This document shows, one piece after another, positions 5,223-7,353 of a stretch of 7,353 bases of DNA. The notes under the pieces are model-generated. The model saw only the letters and a program-made list of their open reading frames with translations, made no database searches and was not told the origin of the DNA. Where the stretch lies: positions 1 through 7,353 of the forward strand of contig CAOKJJ010000217.1 of assembly GCA_948468465.1 (NCBI GenBank), in the 5' to 3' direction. Positions within the stretch are counted from its first letter, which is position 1; every line of letters begins with the position of its first letter. The DNA is from an uncultured Eubacterium sp. (GTDB lineage: Bacteria; Bacillota_A; Clostridia; Lachnospirales; Lachnospiraceae). The position numbers were made by a program, and so were the translations under genes.

Positions 5223-6955
5223 TATTCCAGTCCCAGCTTATCCAGGATTTTTTGCAGCTCCAGCGTATATTCACTGCGCTTTTTAATTTTATACAGTTTC
5301 TTTGCTTTATGTTTCGTCACATCAAACTGCTCTTTTAATAGCAGGTCAAATTGATCCTGCATCTTCGTCATTTCGTCAGAAACATTCCATTCTTCTGCGT
5401 CTGCGGAATGAAGATTGCATCGGTTGTAGCCTCTGACCAGACAGTCAAGTGCCATTTCATACTGTTTTTGTTCCATCAAAGCGGCATATGCTTCCATCTC
5501 TGTCTGTATTCCAGCCAGCGTGGACGCCGCCTGCATCAGTTCTTCATCTGTCTTGCGGACTTTGATCCCCTGAAGCATGCGGTATGCCGTAACATAATCA
5601 CCGCTTTCAAACGCTTCTTTCGATTCCTTTACCGGTACGGTATAGCTGACAAGCGACGTGCCTAAGAGCACAAGTACAAGCAGCGACAGCGCCAGTATCC
5701 ACATCATGGCAACCGGAACCTTTGGCAGCGGCGGCTCCTTTGGCATTTTGTTCTTTTGCTTTGGCTTTTTTTCTTTCTTTGGTTTTGCAGCCTTTTTGGC
5801 TGCTTTTTCTGCTTTTGCCGCTTCTTTTTCCTGTTTCTTTTGCTCTGCTGCTTCTTTCTTCTGCTGCTTTTTTAATTCCTTCTCCTGTTGTTTCTTTTCT
5901 TTTAACGCTTTTTGGTCTTTCTCTTCATCCTTGCCTAACGCGGCTTTTGCCGCTTCATACTCGGCTGCCGCTTCCGGATCCAGTTCAGCCGGCGTTCCAA
6001 ACAGCACACGGGAAAGCTTTCCAAAAAAACCGTTTTTGTTTCTTTCCTTTTTCTTCTTATCACCGGAATCATCTTCACCCAGAGATGACTCGTCAAAAGC
6101 AAAATCCGGCCCCATCGGAAGCGGGTTATCCTGCCCCTCCATCGGCTGTGTCTGATTAGCGTCTTCATCGGCGTCCAGCAGCTTATCGATCTCAGACAGC
6201 GCCTCATCATCAGATGCATTTAAAATTTCCGTCAGGCTGTCATCCACATCTGGCGGCGGTGCGGACGCTCCTGAGCTTTCCTCAGGCGGCTGTGATATTC
6301 CATTCTCCAATTCCTGTAAAATAGTATCGGCATCTCCAAATTCGCCAAAAATATCTTCCAGGCCTTCCATTCCTTTTGGCACTTCCATAGATTTGTCCTG
6401 TTCATTTGCCATCTGTGAAAACACATCCTCTCCGGTATCTGGATTTGGCGGTTCCATAGACACTGTCTGTGGTTCCTGGTCAAATGCCACTGTGGCAGGT
6501 TCTTCGGGCATAGCCATTGTTGCAGAATCCTGCATAAAATCAGTTTCCGGCGGCTGATACGCGTCGTTTCCCGCATCTTCTTTGAAAAAGTCTTCCAAAT
6601 CCGCATCCAGCCTGGTCATATCATCCAAATCTTCTGTTTCCGGAAGCATACCATCTGTGTTCACAACTCCGGCATGGTTAACATCCGCGTCAGCTTCCCC
6701 GTTCAGCTCCCGTTCAAATTCAGAAAGGAAATCATCATCTGTTTTTCCTCTGTTTATTTCATCTTCAAATTCACGCAGAAAATTTTCTTCCCGAATCTCG
6801 TCCAGCGCACTCTGCGTTTTTGACGGAAGATCGTTTTGTGTCTGATAAGATTCTTTTAAAGATTCCCTGTTCTGCTCGAAATCATTGTCAAACTCATTTA
6901 ATGTGTCTGTAACCGAAGTCAGCAGATTGTCCAGATAATCTTCACTTCTGCTCAT
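5219..6955 (-). CDS. Uncharacterised single-pass membrane protein with long acidic cytoplasmic region
   Basis: I do not recognise a named family in this 578-residue protein. Residues 1-299 are very acidic and low in order, rich in D, E, P and M. They contain short repeated amphipathic motifs, clearest as FLREFEDEINRG (59-70) and FLSEFERELNG (76-86). Looser versions occur at 198-206 (GLEDIFGEF), 211-219 (TILQELENG), 240-247 (SLTEILNA) and 253-262. Residues 300-340 include a basic turn. Residues 341-407 are a Lys/Glu/Ala/Gln-rich probable coiled coil or charged linker. One membrane helix lies at about 414-439. The Lys-rich flank before it indicates that the N-terminus is inside. The C-terminal 139 residues should be outside and hold two TPR-like helical hairpins (EAFESGDYVTAYRML at 447-461 and LMEQKQYEMALDCL at 493-506). 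The ATG at 6955 has AAGGAGAGG upstream. It lies just after cheV, so a role near chemotaxis or envelope signalling is possible but unproven. Confidence 0.85.
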   Translation of the reverse strand: MSRSEDYLDNLLTSVTDTLNEFDNDFEQNRESLKESYQTQNDLPSKTQSALDEIREENFLREFEDEINRGKTDDDFLSEFERELNGEADADVNHAGVVNTDGMLPETEDLDDMTRLDADLEDFFKEDAGNDAYQPPETDFMQDSATMAMPEEPATVAFDQEPQTVSMEPPNPDTGEDVFSQMANEQDKSMEVPKGMEGLEDIFGEFGDADTILQELENGISQPPEESSGASAPPPDVDDSLTEILNASDDEALSEIDKLLDADEDANQTQPMEGQDNPLPMGPDFAFDESSLGEDDSGDKKKKERNKNGFFGKLSRVLFGTPAELDPEAAAEYEAAKAALGKDEEKDQKALKEKKQQEKELKKQQKKEAAEQKKQEKEAAKAEKAAKKAAKPKKEKKPKQKNKMPKEPPLPKVPVAMMWILALSLLVLVLLGTSLVSYTVPVKESKEAFESGDYVTAYRMLQGIKVRKTDEELMQAASTLAGIQTEMEAYAALMEQKQYEMALDCLVRGYNRCNLHSADAEEWNVSDEMTKMQDQFDLLLKEQFDVTKHKAKKLYKIKKRSEYTLELQKILDKLGLEY

Positions 6956-6975
6956 GGCAAACCTCTCCTTTTGTT

Positions 6976-7022
6976 ATTCTTACGTAACAGTTCAGATAAC
7001 CCTTGAACTGTTACATTCTTAC
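6976..7022. repeat. 31-bp palindrome flanked by exact 8-bp direct repeats
   Basis: GTAACAGTTCA (6984-6994) and TGAACTGTTAC (7004-7014) form a perfect 11-bp inverted repeat around a nine-base loop. The 8-bp sequence ATTCTTAC directly abuts both ends, at 6976-6983 and 7015-7022. This is the layout of a target-site duplication around terminal inverted repeats, though the element is only 31 bp. It lies in the leader region of the 578-residue gene, about 20 bases before the start codon. It could equally be an operator or a leader hairpin. No U tract follows on either strand. Confidence 0.85.
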
Positions 7023-7035
7023 TAATACTAAGCAC

Positions 7036-7087
7036 GAAAAGTGAGAGTGCCGTAATTACCCTCACCCACGGCCGCTCTCACTCTTTC
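7036..7087 (-). terminator. Large hairpin after cheV, probable terminator or attenuator
   Basis: GTGAGAG (7041-7047) pairs with CTCTCAC (7075-7081). The stem extends outward by an A/T section with one bulged base (7036-7040 with 7082-7087). It extends inward through G7049-C7072 and CCGT/ACGG (7050-7053 with 7068-7071), leaving a 14-base loop. On the minus strand the stem begins 15 bases after the cheV stop and ends in only four U residues. Termination may therefore be partial, with some read-through into the 578-residue gene. Confidence 0.65.
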
Positions 7088-7102
7088 ACGAAATCGTAAG
7101 CT

Positions 7103-7353
7103 CTACGATCTGATTTTTTTATCAATCAGACCATCTATTGCTTCTACCAAGGAACCAATCTCCGGCTTGGTAAGCTGTGCATCCGCACCAAGCGCCTCCC
7201 CTTTTCTTCTCATTTCATCATTTACAAGTGACGAGAAAATAATTAACGGAATTTGTTTTAATACATCGTCTGTTTTCGCCAATTTTGTCAGACGATGGCC
7301 ATCCATAATCGGCATTTCGATATCTGTAATGATACAGTGTACTTTTTCAAATA
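7103..7353 (-). CDS. cheV: Chemotaxis protein CheV, C-terminal receiver domain (5' end outside window)
   Basis: CheV couples chemoreceptors to CheA through a CheW-like domain and carries a C-terminal receiver domain that is phosphorylated by CheA, which aids adaptation. Only about the last 82 residues are in the window, and the frame is open to the right edge. The ATG at 7315 is internal, because the upstream codons read FEKVHCIITDIE in frame. The phospho-accepting aspartate is in IITDIEMPIMDG. The switch residues are in LIIFSSLVNDEM and the conserved lysine is in LTKPE. The phrase GEALGADAQLTKPEIGSLVEAIDGLI is characteristic of CheV receivers rather than of CheY or transcriptional regulators. 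The CheW domain is not visible, so another protein with the same type of receiver remains possible. The protein ends 15 bases before a large hairpin. Confidence 0.85.
   Translation of the reverse strand, partial: FEKVHCIITDIEMPIMDGHRLTKLAKTDDVLKQIPLIIFSSLVNDEMRRKGEALGADAQLTKPEIGSLVEAIDGLIDKKIRS

Noticed and set aside
5658..6159. Two long overlapping plus-strand reading frames rich in S, F, L and A
   Set aside because: They are the complement of the Lys/Glu-rich part of the 578-residue gene; their composition is what a purine-rich coding strand produces on the other strand, and no ribosome binding site supports them.

Overview
The window looks like chromosomal DNA from a motile, anaerobic Firmicute, most likely a Lachnospiraceae-type clostridium. 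This rests on a double-HAMP methyl-accepting chemotaxis protein, a CheV-type coupling protein, a DUF3793 gene, clostridial-type HisH/HisF and strong GGAGG-like ribosome binding sites. No rRNA, tRNA, intact insertion sequence, phage gene or CRISPR array is visible. Family assignments come from recognising motifs by eye, not from database searches.

Layout: a chemotaxis receptor cut by the left edge reads rightward (2-1123) and ends before a clear stem-loop terminator (1223-1257). Everything else reads leftward. From right to left the genes are: the end of cheV (7353-7103, cut by the right edge); a 578-residue single-pass membrane protein of unknown function (6955-5219); hisH (5149-4538); hisF (4522-3761); ung (3671-2994), followed by a terminator; a DUF3793 gene (2828-2241); and a two-gene unit with its own promoter, made of a small acidic protein (2104-1802) and a VapD-family endoribonuclease toxin (1798-1478).

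How the genes work together: HisH and HisF form imidazole-glycerol-phosphate synthase, the glutaminase/cyclase step of histidine synthesis. Ung starts base-excision repair of uracil in DNA. The receptor and CheV belong to chemotaxis signalling. The unknown membrane protein lies directly after cheV, so a link to signalling is possible but unproven. The VapD pair resembles a toxin-antitoxin module.

Non-coding structure is unusually rich. (1) The 354-base gap between the receptor and vapD holds a good leftward promoter, a long nested hairpin and a terminator, together a candidate small RNA of about 170 nt. (2) Upstream of the 578-residue gene, an exact 8-bp direct repeat abuts both ends of a perfect 11-bp inverted repeat, like a target-site duplication around a tiny palindromic element. 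(3) Three genes have short tandem repeats that begin at or next to their stop codons. (4) One of these arrays carries the hisH ribosome binding site, and another folds into a long hairpin over the hisF stop codon.
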